A DNA stretch of 64,000 bases from Cryptomeria japonica (lineage: Eukaryota; Streptophyta; Pinopsida; Cupressales; Cupressaceae). This document shows positions 62,541 to 64,000 of this stretch, one piece after another. Within the stretch, counting starts at the first letter, position 1. Every line of letters begins with the position of its first letter. Under the pieces are notes generated by a model. The model searched no databases. It was not told where the DNA came from and was given only the letters and a program-made list of their open reading frames with translations. The stretch spans positions 597,249,335 through 597,313,334 of the forward strand of contig NC_081415.1 in the NCBI RefSeq assembly GCF_030272615.1, written 5' to 3'. The translations under genes and the position numbers were made by a program.

Positions 62541-63990
62541 TTGTACTTCAAGGAGCTACTTGAGAATCCACATTGTTTTTATTTTTCATTCTTTTGTGGC
62601 TCGTTGGAATACATTGCTTGCACAAGGGATTTAGGAACCCATATAGCTTTGGAATTTACTTTATGAGAAATTGACCTCTTTGGCGTTTTGGATATTTCTT
62701 TTTCTTTTTGGATCATATTTTACTTCATTTTGACATGTTGATCCTTAAATACATGTGGATTGCTAGACTTATGACTTTTATGCTTGGCATCCAAATTGCT
62801 TGGAGGGGGAAAGGAATGTATGGATGTATAAGAATGAAATGGAGGTTGTTTGGATGGATGTAAGGTGCTCAAGGATGTGTTCCTCTGATGAAATTGAATA
62901 GGGAACAAAGGGATATAAGGACCTAAGATGGATGGAAGAGATGAAGGGGAAGGTGCATATTTGGATTTTGGAGGGATGTTGAATTTAGCAAGGGTACCAA
63001 TGTCTTGAGGAATGTCATTAAGGCCATGACCATTGATATTTTCTTTAACATGGAGTGGTTCTTGTTTGTGAAGGTCTACTCCTTTTCCTTTATAAATATT
63101 TTAACCTATAGGATACTCTTTGCTTCGGGAAGAAGACGCAAGTCCATTATGAGGTGGATATGAAATGATAGGAATGACAAGATCATGAAGTGGATCATCT
63201 TGGACCAAAGTGGAGGAACCCATTGTGCATGGAAGGGGTTCATTAGAATTTTGCACCAACATGTTAAAATCATGAGGGGGATTAGGATCATTGAGATTCT
63301 CTTCATGAGATGCAATGGGAGGAATAATGAGATCATCAAAAGAAATGAGATCTTGGAGTGTATGTGGAGGATTAGGACATTGAGATGGAGGAATGATAGA
63401 ATCTTGTTGTGGACATGAAGCTGAAAGGATACTTTGATCTTGACAAGGAGGAAGATTATTGGATTAATCTTTAAAAGTATTTTTCTCTTGGGTTTCAATG
63501 GGATCATTGGGAATAATGGAAAGGATATCTTGACCTTGCTCAAGGAGTGGATTGTCAATGGGACTTAAAAGGACATTTTGTTCATCAAATAGAGGGGGAT
63601 CATTTCAGATAGGATGGACTAGGATATCTTGATCTTGCTCAGGGAGAGAAGTGTCAATAGGACTTTGGATAGTATTTATAGGGATAGGGGATTAGCAAGA
63701 GTGTTTAGGAGGATGGGATCCTGGTCAACAATTGGAAGAAATGGTAAAGTTTTAGGGTCTCGATCTTGATTTGTTTTAGGACTCATTTCTTCATGCTTTG
63801 AATCATCCTCTTGACATGGGGTTAAAATTTTAACACGCACAGGGGATTCTGGAAATGAATAAATGCTTTGACATGAGGGAGATGTGCTTTGAATGTGATC
63901 CTCTGAAATGGAAATTAGGTCTAGCATTTGTGAAACATGGCAAAGATGTGCATCATGAATTGGATTAGCTTGACAATAAATTGTGGATAG
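62541..63990 (-). pseudogene. Element F degenerate Pro/Ser-rich coding region
   Basis: On the minus strand, frames with few stops can be followed from about 63930 down to 62550. They include SQCPNPPHTLQDLISFDD, PIASHEENLNDPNPPHDF, NGHGLNDIPQDIGTLAKF and ISHKVNSKAIWVPKSL. Frameshifts are needed to join them. The sequence is low in hydrophobic core and rich in Pro, Ser and Asn. No protease, polymerase or integrase motif is visible. It may be the end of a polyprotein or a separate accessory frame. Confidence 0.4.
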
Positions 63991-64000
63991 CCCTTTGGGA

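Larger units (their letters stand above)
58581..64000 (-). mobile_element. Element F: minus-strand LTR retrotransposon, runs off the window
   Basis: The 3' LTR (58581-59863), a polypurine tract (59864-59880) and internal DNA up to the window end are all oriented to the minus strand. It sits at the very 3' end of the element D LTR and so was probably inserted there, or joined by recombination. Its 5' half, including any polymerase, lies outside the window. Confidence 0.65.

Overview
The window looks like nuclear DNA of a seed plant with a large, repeat-dominated genome. A gymnosperm, probably a conifer, fits best, but this is an inference from the style of the LTR elements and gene structures, not a species call. 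Only two host genes can be read with confidence. A three-exon basic helix-loop-helix (bHLH) transcription factor gene lies at 334-1269 (+). A five-exon cinnamyl-alcohol-dehydrogenase-family gene lies at 15810-18408 (-). Both have consistent splice sites and unbroken reading frames. Nearly everything else is mobile DNA in various stages of decay.

Layout of the first 22 kb. After the bHLH gene comes an old LTR with a primer binding site (about 2.6-4.0 kb) and a heavily mutated Ty3/gypsy gag-protease (about 4.2-5.6 kb). A 164-bp tandem duplication follows. Its second unit is split by a complete minus-strand LTR retrotransposon, element C (5846-9580), with a perfect 5-bp target duplication. The stretch 9.6-15.8 kb is degenerate and holds only a broken zinc-knuckle fragment. 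The CAD-like gene follows, then a four-copy 100-bp repeat and decayed LTR-like sequence up to 22.57 kb.

Layout of 22.57-44.16 kb. This is one nested composite. Element A is a two-ORF LTR retrotransposon with two 1109-bp LTRs and no visible reverse transcriptase or integrase. Its primer binding site is cut by an 809-bp solo LTR (element B, target duplication TTGGT). Its interior is split by an approximately 12.6-kb class II element that carries four kinds of content: a broken DDE-type transposase-like gene (+); a second multi-exon gene on the opposite strand; large tandem arrays (GA microsatellite, a 3-kb orientation-flipping 20-bp minisatellite, a 359-bp satellite, a 700-bp AT island); and recurring ATCGGATATCCGAT palindromes near its ends and upstream of both genes.

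Layout of 44.16-64 kb. An LTR fragment (E) abuts a decayed Ty3/gypsy element (D, 45340-58577). D has gag, mutated protease, G-patch, reverse transcriptase, two RNase H domains and integrase, an arrangement that suggests the Tat lineage. A further minus-strand element (F) begins at its 3' end and runs off the window. Many of the premature stops in these elements look like Gln, Arg or Trp codons changed by C-to-T (or G-to-A) transitions, as expected from long-term DNA methylation. No rRNA, tRNA, CRISPR array or bacterial-type feature was seen.
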